This document shows, piece after piece, positions 1 to 8,198 of a stretch of DNA of 64,000 bases; positions within the stretch are counted from its first letter, which is position 1; each line of letters begins with the position of its first letter. Source of the DNA: JAMLIN01 sp964509685 (GTDB lineage Bacteria > Pseudomonadota > Gammaproteobacteria > Burkholderiales > Burkholderiaceae_E); NCBI GenBank assembly GCA_964509685.1, contig CAZDYQ010000003.1, positions 17,144 through 81,143 on the forward strand. The letters are read 5' to 3'. The notes beneath the pieces are model-generated. The model made no database searches, was not told the origin of the DNA, and saw nothing but the letters and a program-made list of their open reading frames with translations. Made by a program: the position numbers and the translations under genes.

Positions 1-1
1 G

Positions 2-1390
2 CCCGAGGGCGAGCGCGCGGCCAACTGGCTCGCGGTGGCGGACGGCCGGGCGCGCATCCTCGTCGGCACGCGGCTCTCGGTGCTCGCGCCCGTTCCCGGG
101 CTGGCGGGCATCGTCGTGGACGAGGAGCACGATCCGTCCTACAAGCAGCAGGAGGGCGTGCACTACTCGGCGCGCGACCTCGCCGTCATGCTCGCCCGCC
201 AGCGCGCGATCCCGGTGGTCCTCGGTTCGGCGACCCCGTGCGCGGAAACCTGGCACGCCGCGCGCAGCGGCCGTTATCGCCTGCTGTCGCTGCCCGAGCG
301 GGCGAGCGGCGCCCCGACGCCGAGGGTGGATGTCGTCGCTGTCGGGCGCGACCTGCCGCCGGACGGGCTCGCCGCGCCCGCGCGGGCGGCCATCGAGGAG
401 GTCCTCGCGGCGGGCGGACAGGCGATGGTCTTCCTCAACCGCCGGGGCTATGCGCCGGTGCTCGCCTGCGGTCAGTGCGGCTGGCTTTCGCGCTGCGGCG
501 ACTGCAGCGCCTACCGCGTGCTCCATCGGTGGCGCGCGGCGCGGCCGGGTGCGCCCCGCTTTCGTCTCGTCTGCCACCATTGCGGCGGCGAGCAGGCCGT
601 GCCGCGCGAATGCCCGTCCTGCGGCGACGCCGACCTGAAGCCCCTCGGCCGCGGGACCCAGCGACTCGAGGAGGCGCTGGCGCAGTCGTTCCCCGGCGCG
701 CGCATCGCGCGGCTGGACCGCGATGTCGCTCGCCGGCGCGGCGCCGCCCAGGCGATGCTCGACGCGGTGCACGGCGGGGAGGTCGATCTCCTTGTCGGCA
801 CCCAGATGCTGGCCAAGGGGCACGACTTCCGCCGGCTCCGGCTCGTCGTCGTGGCCGACCCGGACGGGGCGCTGTTCGCGGCGGATTTCCGGGCGCCGGA
901 ACGCCTGTTCGCGACCCTCATGCAGGTGGCGGGCCGGGCCGGCCGCTTCGCCCACGACGGGCGGGTGATCGTGCAGACGCGGTTTCCCGGCGAGCCGCTT
1001 TTCGCGGCGCTGGCCGCGCACGACTTCGAAGGATTCGCCGATCGCCTGCTCGCGGAGCGCCGGGACGCCGGCCTGCCTCCTTTCGGCTACCAGGCGCTCC
1101 TGCGCGCGGAGGCCGCGACGGCCGGCGATGCCCTCGGCCTGCTCGGCGCCGCGCGCGAGGCGCTGCTCGCCATCCTCGCCGAGCGACCGGACCTCGGCGC
1201 GCAGGTCCGCTGCTTCGACCCCGTGCCCATGCCGCTCGCGCGCCTGGCCGGGCGCGAGCGTGCCCAGCTGCTGGTGGAGTCGGGATCCCGCCCCGCGCTG
1301 CATCGGGCCCTGGCGGTATGGCAGCCTGTGCTCGAAGGCCTGGGGGGACGGGCGCGCTGGCAGCTCGAAGTGGATCCCTCGGAAATCTGA
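2..1390 (+). CDS. priA: Primosomal protein N' (PriA helicase), 5'-truncated by window edge
   Basis: C-terminal 462 residues of the replication-restart helicase PriA, which reloads the replisome at stalled forks. The reading frame is open to the window edge, so the start lies outside. The Walker B/DEAH-type motif DEEHD is at visible residues 40-44. The zinc-binding insert follows as a series of C-x2-C pairs (CGQCG, CGDC, CHHCG, CPSCG). Helicase motifs V-VI are seen as LVGTQMLAKGHDF and QVAGRAGR. The 3' end is followed by a 505-bp non-coding gap. Identification is secure from motif order. Confidence 0.97.
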   Translation, partial: PEGERAANWLAVADGRARILVGTRLSVLAPVPGLAGIVVDEEHDPSYKQQEGVHYSARDLAVMLARQRAIPVVLGSATPCAETWHAARSGRYRLLSLPERASGAPTPRVDVVAVGRDLPPDGLAAPARAAIEEVLAAGGQAMVFLNRRGYAPVLACGQCGWLSRCGDCSAYRVLHRWRAARPGAPRFRLVCHHCGGEQAVPRECPSCGDADLKPLGRGTQRLEEALAQSFPGARIARLDRDVARRRGAAQAMLDAVHGGEVDLLVGTQMLAKGHDFRRLRLVVVADPDGALFAADFRAPERLFATLMQVAGRAGRFAHDGRVIVQTRFPGEPLFAALAAHDFEGFADRLLAERRDAGLPPFGYQALLRAEAATAGDALGLLGAAREALLAILAERPDLGAQVRCFDPVPMPLARLAGRERAQLLVESGSRPALHRALAVWQPVLEGLGGRARWQLEVDPSEI

Positions 1391-1608
1391 TGCGCGGCGC
1401 TCCTGCCTACCCGAAAGGCACGAAGTGAGTAGTCGCTATGTGAGATTTCTCACGATTCCGAGCACTTGACGAACGAGAAAAAACTCCGCCGAATTCCGGC
1501 CGATCGCACGGTTGTGCACATGCAGCGAAGCGTCGCGGGAACCCCCGCACGACGGCCCTGGGGCGCCCTCGGGTTCCCTAAATCCTTGATTTTTCGGAGC
1601 TTATGGAT

Positions 1609-1625
1609 TGCCTAAAAATTAGGCA
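1609..1625. repeat. Perfect 7-bp inverted repeat (TGCCTAA-AAA-TTAGGCA)
   Basis: Arms 1609-1615 and 1619-1625 with a 3-nt centre, lying in the most AT-rich part of the priA-rep gap. No T-run follows on either strand, so it is not an obvious terminator. A protein-binding site is possible. Confidence 0.6.
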
Positions 1626-1664
1626 TTGGACCGTGTCGCCCGATTTGACGCGATCTCGGGCTCG

Positions 1665-1699
1665 CTGTTCACAGCTTTATCCACAGCTTCTGTGAAGAA
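1665..1699. promoter_or_regulatory. DnaA-box cluster
   Basis: TTATCCACA at 1677-1685 matches the DnaA-box consensus TTATNCACA exactly. CTGTTCACA (1665-1673), TTCTTCACA on the minus strand (1691-1699) and TTGTGCACA (1512-1520) are 1-2 mismatch relatives. Clustered boxes next to AT-rich DNA are typical of origins or DnaA-regulated promoters. The function here is inference. Confidence 0.5.
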
Positions 1700-1817
1700 G
1701 CGATGAAAGCGCTTAGACAACATCGTCTTAAGGCTTAGACTTAAAGTTGGATGTCACAAGCGCCGAGCGGCGCCAGTGTCAGCGGGCGCTCACATCGTCG
1801 AAATTCCTCGTCACTCC

Positions 1818-1832
1818 GCAAGGCCCGTGCCC
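1818..1832 (-). promoter_or_regulatory. Sigma-54-like promoter element reading leftward
   Basis: On the minus strand GGGCACG-N4-TTGC with the required 10 nt between GG and GC. It would start a transcript near 1806 running into the priA-rep gap, where no convincing gene is visible. It is either a chance match or the promoter of an unrecognised small RNA. Confidence 0.35.
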
Positions 1833-1895
1833 GTGCCCGAAAGGGCTCGCGCTTCTCCCTTCGCTTCCCGGCCGGCTTGCTAGAATCGCCGTCCC

Positions 1896-3947
1896 ATGCG
1901 CGCCGACCTCTCGCTCCTGAACCCGCCCCAGCGCGAGGCGGTCCGCTACCTCGACGGGCCCTGCCTCGTGATCGCCGGCGCGGGCAGCGGCAAGACGCGG
2001 GTCATCACGCACAAGATCCAGCATCTCATCGCCGCAGGCATGGAGCCGCGCGCGATCGGCGCGATCACCTTCACCAACAAGGCGGCCGGCGAGATGGCCG
2101 AACGGCTCGAGCCGATGCTGCCGAAGCTGCGGCCGGACGACCGGCCCGTGGTGTGCACCTTCCATTCGCTCGGCGTGCGGATGCTGCGGGCGGACGGCCA
2201 CGCCCTGGGGCTCAAGCGCAACTTCTCGATCCTCGATGCCGACGATGCGGCCGGGATCGTCCTGCAGCTGCTGGGGACCACCGACCGCAAGCTCGTGCGC
2301 CAGGCGATGGCGCGCATCTCGCTCTGGAAGAACGGCCTGGTGGATCCGGACGAGGCGGCCGCCAGTGCCGCCGACCCGGACGAGTACGCGATCGCGCGGG
2401 CCTACCGCGACTACGCCGCGACGCTGGAGGCCTACCAGGCGGTGGACTTCGACGACCTGATCCGCCTGCCGCTGCGCCTGCTCGACGAACACGAGGACGT
2501 GGCCCGGCGCTGGCGGGAGCGCCTGCGCTACCTCCTCGTGGACGAGTACCAGGACACCAACGCCTGCCAGTACGAGCTCCTCAAGCGCCTCGTCGGGCCG
2601 CGCGCGGCGTTCACCGCCGTGGGCGACGACGACCAGTCCATCTACGGCTGGCGCGGGGCGACCCTGGAGAACCTGAACCGGCTCTCGGCCGATTTCCCCC
2701 ACCTCAAGGTCATCAAGCTCGAGCAGAACTATCGCTCGAGCGCGACCATCCTCGCCGCCGCCAACCGCCTCATCGACCACAACCCCAAGCTCCACCCGAA
2801 GAAGCTGTGGTCCGAGCTGGGCGTCGGGGACCCGATCCACGTCGTGCCCTGCGACGACGAGGAGGCCGAGGCCGAGACCGTCGTGATGCGCCTGCAGGCG
2901 ATGAAGTTCGAGCGCCGGGCCGCGTTCTCCGACTTCGCCATCCTCTACCGGGGCAACCACCAGGCGCGCGTGATCGAGCAGGCGCTGCGCAAGGAGAACA
3001 TCCCCTACGCCCTGTCGGGCGGCCAGAGCTTCTTCGAGCGCGCCGAGATCCGCGACCTGATCGCCTACCTGCGCCTGCTCGCGAACGAGGACGACGATCC
3101 CGCGTTCATCCGCGCGATCACCACGCCACGCCGCGGCATCGGGAACGCGACCCTCGCCGCGCTCGGCAGCTATGCGGGCGAGCGCCGCGTCTCGATGTTC
3201 GAGGCGCTCTTCGAGACCGGCTTCGAGTCCCGCGTCGGCGCAAGACAGCTCGCCGACCTGCGCGAGTTCGGCGCCTTCGTCAACCGGATGCAGGAGCGGG
3301 CGCCCAGGGAACCCGCGGGCGAGCTCTTCGACCATCTGCTCTCGGCCATCGGCTATCGCGACTACCTCTACGACAACAATGACGAGAAGGTCGCCGCCTC
3401 GCGCTGGCAGAACGTCTGCGACTTCGGCGACTGGCTGAAGAAGCGCGCCGAGAAGGACGAGGCCGACCTCGTGGCGCTCTCGCAGACGATCGCACTGCTC
3501 ACACAGCTCGACGGCCGCCGCGAGGATGGCGATGTCGTGCGCATGAGCACGATCCACGCGGCGAAGGGGCTCGAGTATCCGCACGTCTTCCTGGTCGGCT
3601 GCGAGGAGGGCGTGATGCCGCACCATGGGGGCCTGTCCGCCGACGAGGTGGTGGCGGAAGCGGAGGCGGCGAGTGCCGGCGAGGCACCATCGGACGAGGT
3701 CCGGGCGCGTCGCATCGAGGAGGAACGGCGGCTCATGTACGTCGCCGTCACGCGCGCGCAGCGCAGCCTCACCCTCACCTGGTGCCGCACCCGCAAGCGC
3801 GGTCGCGACAAGCTGCTGCAGATGCCGTCGCGCTTCATCGCCGAGATGCGGCTGGAGGCCATGCCCCCGTCGCGCGCCACGGTGAGCGCCGAGGCGGCGC
3901 GCGGAAAGCTCGGCGCGCTGAAGGCGATGCTGGCCAACCGGGGCTGA
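1896..3947 (+). CDS. rep: ATP-dependent DNA helicase Rep
   Basis: 683-residue UvrD/Rep-family 3'-5' helicase, about the length of E. coli Rep. Superfamily 1 motifs occur in order: Walker A AGAGSGKT, the motif Ia region around ITFTNKAAGEM, motif II VDEYQDTN, motif III GDDDQSIYGWRGA, motif IV QNYRSS, motif V MSTIHAAKGLEY, and motif VI YVAVTRAQR. Rep removes proteins ahead of the fork and works in restart, a natural partner of the adjacent priA. ATG chosen because the conserved LNPPQREAV region begins a few residues later. Rep is favoured over UvrD by overall similarity and the short C-terminus. Confidence 0.94.
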   Translation: MRADLSLLNPPQREAVRYLDGPCLVIAGAGSGKTRVITHKIQHLIAAGMEPRAIGAITFTNKAAGEMAERLEPMLPKLRPDDRPVVCTFHSLGVRMLRADGHALGLKRNFSILDADDAAGIVLQLLGTTDRKLVRQAMARISLWKNGLVDPDEAAASAADPDEYAIARAYRDYAATLEAYQAVDFDDLIRLPLRLLDEHEDVARRWRERLRYLLVDEYQDTNACQYELLKRLVGPRAAFTAVGDDDQSIYGWRGATLENLNRLSADFPHLKVIKLEQNYRSSATILAAANRLIDHNPKLHPKKLWSELGVGDPIHVVPCDDEEAEAETVVMRLQAMKFERRAAFSDFAILYRGNHQARVIEQALRKENIPYALSGGQSFFERAEIRDLIAYLRLLANEDDDPAFIRAITTPRRGIGNATLAALGSYAGERRVSMFEALFETGFESRVGARQLADLREFGAFVNRMQERAPREPAGELFDHLLSAIGYRDYLYDNNDEKVAASRWQNVCDFGDWLKKRAEKDEADLVALSQTIALLTQLDGRREDGDVVRMSTIHAAKGLEYPHVFLVGCEEGVMPHHGGLSADEVVAEAEAASAGEAPSDEVRARRIEEERRLMYVAVTRAQRSLTLTWCRTRKRGRDKLLQMPSRFIAEMRLEAMPPSRATVSAEAARGKLGALKAMLANRG

Positions 3948-4135
3948 GGCGGGCCGCGCCCGACACCTCCCCGCCAGGGGGCGCAGCCGCGGGCCATCGC
4001 GAGGCGCTCGCCGAGGGTGAGCGAAGCGGCCGGGCTTTAGGCTAAGATCGGTCGTCTGGTGCCACTGCAAGGCCGTGGCGCGAGCCCCCGAATCGTGCGA
4101 GCGCCCGCCCGCGGCGCGCACCCTGGAGACCCTGG

Positions 4136-4921
4136 ATGACCCAACCCGTGCTGATCGTCGATCGTCCGTTCGACGGCTGCGCCGTGCTGACGCTCAACCG
4201 GCCCGAGGTGATGAACGCCCTGTCGGCCGAGCTGCGACGCGTCCTCGCCGAAACCGTCGCCGAACTCGAGGCCGATCCCGGCGTGCGCGTGCTGGTGCTC
4301 ACCGGTGCCGGCCGCGCCTTCTGCGCGGGCCTCGACCTGAAGGAACTCGGCGCGGGCACGGCCGGCTCGAGCGTGGGCACGCGCGATCCGCGGGTCGATC
4401 CGGTCGCCGCGCTCGGCGCGTTCTCCGGCCCGGTCATCGTCGCGGTCAATGGTCCCGCGATCACCGGCGGCTTCGAGCTCGCGCTCGCGGGCGACGTCGT
4501 CGTCGCCTCGACCGCAGCGCGCTTCGCCGACACCCATGCCCGGGTCGGGGTGATGCCCGGCTGGGGCCTGTCGCAGAAGCTCTCGCGCACGATCGGCATC
4601 TACCGCGCCAAGGAGCTTTCGCTGACCGGCAACTTCCTCGATGCGGAACGCGCCGAGCGGTGGGGACTGGTCAATCGCGTCGTCGAGCCCGAGGCGCTGA
4701 TGCCGACCGCGCTCGGCCTCGCCTCCGACATGCTCTCGACGATCCCGGACATGCTCGTGCGCATGAAGCGCGTGATCGACGAAGGCTACGCCATGCCGTT
4801 CGGCGACGCGCTCGCGCACGAATCGCGCGTGGCCGGAGAGTATCGCGCCAGCGTGCGCCCCGAGGACATCGAGCGCCGCCGCCGCGCGATCATCGAGCGC
4901 GGCAAGTCGCAGCGCGGCTGA
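4136..4921 (+). CDS. Enoyl-CoA hydratase/isomerase family protein
   Basis: 261-residue crotonase-fold protein, of normal family length. The acyl-CoA/oxyanion-hole segments are visible: GRAFCAGLDLKELG in the first half and NGPAITGGFELALAGD. The beta-oxidation glutamates of classical hydratases are not obvious in the second segment (GGFELALAGD has one E). Substrate and exact reaction are therefore unassigned. It is followed by a small ABM-domain protein and lies downstream of rep with its own spacing. Start ATG is directly preceded by a GGAGA-like site. Confidence 0.85.
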   Translation: MTQPVLIVDRPFDGCAVLTLNRPEVMNALSAELRRVLAETVAELEADPGVRVLVLTGAGRAFCAGLDLKELGAGTAGSSVGTRDPRVDPVAALGAFSGPVIVAVNGPAITGGFELALAGDVVVASTAARFADTHARVGVMPGWGLSQKLSRTIGIYRAKELSLTGNFLDAERAERWGLVNRVVEPEALMPTALGLASDMLSTIPDMLVRMKRVIDEGYAMPFGDALAHESRVAGEYRASVRPEDIERRRRAIIERGKSQRG

Positions 4922-4965
4922 TCGTCGCGCCCGCCACCCTTTGCACATCAACCAGGAGACAGTCC

Positions 4966-5277
4966 ATGATTCAGGTCCTCGCCATCATCACCGCCAAGCC
5001 GGGCAAGCGTGACGAGGTGCTCGAGGCGTTCCGCGCCAACATGCCCGCGGTGCGCGCGGAAGCCGGCTGCATCGAGTACGCGCCCGCGGTGGATGTCGAC
5101 GTGCTCGGCAAGTACCAGGCGATGCTCGGCCCGGACACCTTCGTGGTGCTCGAGAAATGGGAAAGCGCCGATGCGCTGAAGGCCCATGCGCGCGCGCCGC
5201 ACATGCAGGAGTACGCCGCGAAGACCCGCGACCTGATCGCGAACCGCGTGATCCACGTCCTGGAACCGGCTGCGTGA
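4966..5277 (+). CDS. Antibiotic biosynthesis monooxygenase (ABM) domain protein, YgiN-like
   Basis: 103-residue dimeric alpha/beta-barrel protein. Features of the family: the N-terminal strand IQVLAIITAKPGKRDEV, the EAGCIEYAP segment, and FVVLEKWESADALKAH. Such proteins act as cofactor-free quinol or small-molecule monooxygenases, but the substrate cannot be predicted. The start is set by a strong AGGAG 7-8 nt upstream of ATG. Its stop overlaps the GTG start of the next lipoprotein gene by 4 nt, suggesting coupled translation. A second, related ABM protein lies at 33689-33982. Confidence 0.85.
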   Translation: MIQVLAIITAKPGKRDEVLEAFRANMPAVRAEAGCIEYAPAVDVDVLGKYQAMLGPDTFVVLEKWESADALKAHARAPHMQEYAAKTRDLIANRVIHVLEPAA

Positions 5278-5792
5278 GCGCACTGCGCGAGCGAACCGTC
5301 CCATGGCGCGCCGGCGTCCTGCTGGCGGGCGCGCTCGCGCTTGCCGCGTGCGGCGGGCCGGGGCCCGTGCGCATCGATGTGCCCACCACACCCGGCGCCC
5401 GCTTCGACTTCCAGGACATGCGGCCCGCGGAGCAGCGCAACGACCGAGGCCGCTACGACCACAGCGGCGATCGCATCACCCTCGGCGAACGCGATCTCGA
5501 ACCGCCGCCGGCGACGCTCTTCCGTGCCTGGTTCGCGCGCAAGCTGCCCCCGCAGTTCGCCGGGCGCAGCGTGGTGCTCGAGAGCTTCGTCGTCATGGTG
5601 CCGTCGGCGCTCGCGGAGCGCGCCACGCCGGTCGAGGTTCGCATCGCCGGCTCCGTGAGCGGCAAGCGCTTCGCCGCCGAGGCCCGCAACGACATCGGCA
5701 ACACGACGCGCGCCGACATCAACGCCACCATCGTCGAGGCCCTGAACGCGGCGGTGCGCGAGGCCACCCTGCTCCTCGAACAGGGGCGCTGA
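5274..5792 (+). CDS. Putative lipoprotein of unknown function
   Basis: 172 residues with a Sec signal peptide and lipobox (LALAAC, Cys near residue 27), so probably a periplasm-facing lipoprotein. The mature part is soluble with no motif I recognise. A GTG start at 5274 is chosen because it overlaps the upstream stop (GTGA) and puts a basic stretch just before the hydrophobic core. Likely co-translated with the ABM protein. Function unknown. Confidence 0.75.
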   Translation: MSALRERTVPWRAGVLLAGALALAACGGPGPVRIDVPTTPGARFDFQDMRPAEQRNDRGRYDHSGDRITLGERDLEPPPATLFRAWFARKLPPQFAGRSVVLESFVVMVPSALAERATPVEVRIAGSVSGKRFAAEARNDIGNTTRADINATIVEALNAAVREATLLLEQGR

Positions 5793-5879
5793 GCCAGGCG
5801 GCGATCGCCGGCTTGCGCCGCCGGATCGTTCGCGCGCCTCGCGCTTGCGCCCGCCGGATTCATCGCTAATATTCGCCCG

Positions 5880-6821
5880 ATGGTCACCAGAAAAGGCAAA
5901 CCCTCACTGCGCGACGCGCGGCCCGACGAATCTCCCGCCTTGCGCGAGCTGGCGGTGCGTTCGCTCGAATGGTGGGGCTACGACGAGGCCAGGCTCGCCG
6001 CGTGGCAGCCGCCGGGCGACCTCGCCGAGCGAATCGTCGCCGAGTTCGGCGGCGAACTGGCCGGATGGGCGGGGATGCGGCCGGGCGCCAGGAAGGGCGA
6101 GCTCGAGCTGCCCGCGCTGTATGTCGATCCCGGCCTGATGCGACGTGGCATCGGCACGCTGCTGCTCTCGGAGGCGCGGCGTCGCGCCGTGCGCGCCGGC
6201 GCCCGCAAGCTCGTCGCCATCGGCGACCCGAATGCCGAGCCGTTCTTCCGCGAGACGGGCGGTCGCATCGCGGGGCGTGGCGCGGCGGCCGAGCTGCCGG
6301 GCGGCGAGGCTGCGCGCTTCGAGTATCCGCTTGCGCTCACCATTCGCCTCGCCGAGCGCAAGGATGCCGACGACATCAGCGAGCTCGTCGGCGGACTTGC
6401 GGTCGCCTTCCTGATCGATCCGGACGCGAGCGAGGACGTGCCGCTGCTGCGCTCCTTCACGCCCGAGGCGATCGTGCGCTACGTGACCGGCGAACAGTAC
6501 CGCTACTTCGTCGCCGAGATCGGCGGGCGCATCGTCGGGGTCGCCGCGCTGCGCGACGACAGCGACGTCTTCCATCTCTTCCACCTGTTCGTCGCGCCGG
6601 AGTGGCAGGGCCTCGGCATCGCTTCCCGCCTGTGGCGCGCCGTGCGCGATGCCGCGCTCGACGACGGCGAGGTGCCGCCGGACGGCGCGTTCACCGTCAA
6701 TTCCGCGGTGCGCGCCGTGCCGGTCTACGAGCGCTTCGGCTTCAAGGCCACCGGACCACGCGTCGAGAAGAACGGCATCGCCTTCGTGCCGATGCGGCTG
6801 CCCTTCAGCGCGGCACGCTGA
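5880..6821 (+). CDS. Tandem GNAT-family acetyltransferase
   Basis: 313 residues with two GNAT acetyl-CoA-binding domains in one chain. The first (about 1-150) has the motif-A segment VDPGLMRRGIGTLLL. The second (about 155-310) has VAPEWQGLGIASRLW followed by the typical VYERFGFKATG C-terminal motif. In the first half the matching motif is weaker (FFRETGGRIAG). The fused protein may use one domain catalytically and one structurally; the substrate is unknown. It converges with the AI-2E-type permease, overlapping it by 17 nt at the 3' ends. Confidence 0.85.
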   Translation: MVTRKGKPSLRDARPDESPALRELAVRSLEWWGYDEARLAAWQPPGDLAERIVAEFGGELAGWAGMRPGARKGELELPALYVDPGLMRRGIGTLLLSEARRRAVRAGARKLVAIGDPNAEPFFRETGGRIAGRGAAAELPGGEAARFEYPLALTIRLAERKDADDISELVGGLAVAFLIDPDASEDVPLLRSFTPEAIVRYVTGEQYRYFVAEIGGRIVGVAALRDDSDVFHLFHLFVAPEWQGLGIASRLWRAVRDAALDDGEVPPDGAFTVNSAVRAVPVYERFGFKATGPRVEKNGIAFVPMRLPFSAAR

Positions 6822-8064
6822 CGTCCGGGACGCCGGCGCCCGCGGTGCCGGCCTCGGAGCGGGCGTCCTCCAGGGGGCGGACATCGGGCTCCACGCTCGC
6901 CACGACCTCCGCGAGCGCGTCGCCGGCGGCCACGCCTTCGTCCAGCGTCTCCGGCGCCTCCGGTGGATCGGGCGCGAGCGGGGAATGACGCGCGGCCAGG
7001 AGGATCGCCAGCGGGCGCAGCGCGGGAAACTGGGCGGCGCAGATGCGGATGGCCATGAGCGAGGGCACCGCCACGAACACGCCGCCGAGTCCCCAGAGCC
7101 ATGCCCAGCCGAGGACCCAGAGGAACACGACGACCGGGGCGACCGCCATCTGGCGACCGAAGAGCAGCGGCTGCAGCACTTGCCCCTCGATCGTCGTGAA
7201 GACGAGGAAGACGAGCGGCGCCAGCACCATCATGCCGGGTGTGTCGAACTGCAGGATGGACACCAGCCCGAGGATGCCGAGCATCGTCGCCGAGCCGACA
7301 TAGGGGATGTAGTTGAGCAGGGCGGCCAGCGTGCCGAGCAGGATCGGGTTCGGCAGGCCGATGGCGAACGCCAGCAGGCCGGTCGCCGTGCCGAGGCCCA
7401 CATTGAGCATCGTCGAGATGGCCACGAACCGGCTGATGTCCCGCCGGACCGCATCGCAGACGAGGACCACCCGTCTCTCGCCCTCGGGCGTGCGGGCCAG
7501 CGCGCAGAGCTTCGCGCGGAAGAACGGGCCGGAAGCGAGCAGGAAATAGAGGATCAGGATCGTCGCGCCCACGCCGACGATGGCGTCCTGGGTCGCGGTG
7601 AGGCCCGTGGACTGCGGGCGCTCGACGTACACCGTGCGCTCGCCACGTCGTGGCGGCGCCTCCGTCGCCTTCGAGACGGTTTCCGCCGCATCGCGCACCG
7701 CGTCGATCGGCTTGCGCAGGGTCGCGAGCTTGCGGCGCGCCTCCGGCAGCGTGCCCGGCAGAGTCGCCATCCACTGGCGGGCGGGTTCGTACACCTGAGT
7801 CGCGAGCCCGGACACCGCGCCGATCGCGCCGATCACGACCAGCGCCGCCGCGATCGCCCGCGGGATCCGCAGGCGGCGCAGGCCGCCGACGACCGGCTCG
7901 AGGATCAGCGCCAGGATGGTGCCGATGGCGATCGGCAGGAGCAACCCGCGGGCCACGTGCACGACCGCGAGCAGGGCGAGCAGGAAGAGGCCGAGCACCG
8001 ACCATCGAACCAGTCGGTCGGGCAGCTTTGCCGTATTGTGGCCCGGGGGACTTTCAGGGATCAT
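6805..8064 (-). CDS. AI-2E family transporter (PerM/TqsA-like membrane protein)
   Basis: 419-residue polytopic membrane protein. Two N-terminal transmembrane helices are followed by a soluble central region with the ERPQS segment and then a cluster of helices containing the family-typical GLPNPILLGTLAALLNYIPYVG-like stretch (described here in part only) and FLVFTTIEGQVLQPLLFG. Members export AI-2 or act as sodium/proton-coupled transporters; the substrate here is unknown. A sigma-54-like element at 8092-8106 lies just upstream with an AGGAG ribosome-binding site before the ATG, linking it to the sigma-54 island. Confidence 0.88.
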   Translation of the reverse strand: MIPESPPGHNTAKLPDRLVRWSVLGLFLLALLAVVHVARGLLLPIAIGTILALILEPVVGGLRRLRIPRAIAAALVVIGAIGAVSGLATQVYEPARQWMATLPGTLPEARRKLATLRKPIDAVRDAAETVSKATEAPPRRGERTVYVERPQSTGLTATQDAIVGVGATILILYFLLASGPFFRAKLCALARTPEGERRVVLVCDAVRRDISRFVAISTMLNVGLGTATGLLAFAIGLPNPILLGTLAALLNYIPYVGSATMLGILGLVSILQFDTPGMMVLAPLVFLVFTTIEGQVLQPLLFGRQMAVAPVVVFLWVLGWAWLWGLGGVFVAVPSLMAIRICAAQFPALRPLAILLAARHSPLAPDPPEAPETLDEGVAAGDALAEVVASVEPDVRPLEDARSEAGTAGAGVPDVSVPR

Positions 8065-8091
8065 GAGGCTCCTCGTTCCTGCATGCCCCTA

Positions 8092-8106
8092 GCAAACGAG
8101 GTGCCC
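8092..8106 (-). promoter_or_regulatory. Sigma-54-type promoter of the AI-2E-family gene
   Basis: Minus strand GGGCACC-N4-TTGC followed by T, with 10 nt between the GG and GC dinucleotides. The predicted start near 8080 leaves a short leader containing the gene's AGGAG. It is divergent from the element at 8124-8139. Confidence 0.65.
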
Positions 8107-8123
8107 GTCCCGGAAACCGGTTT

Positions 8124-8139
8124 GGGCACGGAGCTTGCA
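8124..8139 (+). promoter_or_regulatory. Sigma-54-type promoter of the two-component cluster
   Basis: GGGCACG-GAGC-TTGCA, one mismatch from the TGGCACG-N4-TTGCA consensus. The predicted start near 8150 lies 49 nt before the ATG of the hybrid protein. A 10-bp palindrome AAACCGGTTT (8114-8123) abuts it. Confidence 0.75.
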
Positions 8140-8198
8140 TCCGTCAATCCCGGCAGGGGAGCGCCAACCCGTCGGGGTCGAAATCTCCCGTCACCTCG

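Larger units (their letters stand above)
1391..1895. other. 505-bp AT-richer intergenic region between priA and rep
   Basis: Longest non-coding stretch in the window and visibly richer in A/T than the flanking genes. It contains a perfect 7-bp-arm hairpin (1609-1625), a consensus DnaA box with degenerate neighbours (1512-1520, 1665-1699), a direct repeat GCTTAGAC (1711-1718 and 1733-1740), and at its rep-proximal end a leftward sigma-54-like element (1818-1832). A 34-codon minus-strand frame (1619-1723) exists but has no ribosome-binding site. It may be a replication-control or regulatory region; no gene is assigned. Confidence 0.6.

Noticed and set aside
1619..1723. 34-residue minus-strand ORF in the priA-rep gap
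   Set aside because: No ribosome-binding site and no family resemblance; kept only as a note in the gap entry.
4005..4040. Hairpin CGCTCGCC...GGTGAGCG after rep as terminator
   Set aside because: Imperfect, short stem and no T-run on either strand.
1779..4121. 780-residue minus-strand open frame across rep
   Set aside because: Shadow of rep; low-complexity composition typical of antisense frames in GC-rich genes and no recognisable motif, while rep has all helicase motifs.
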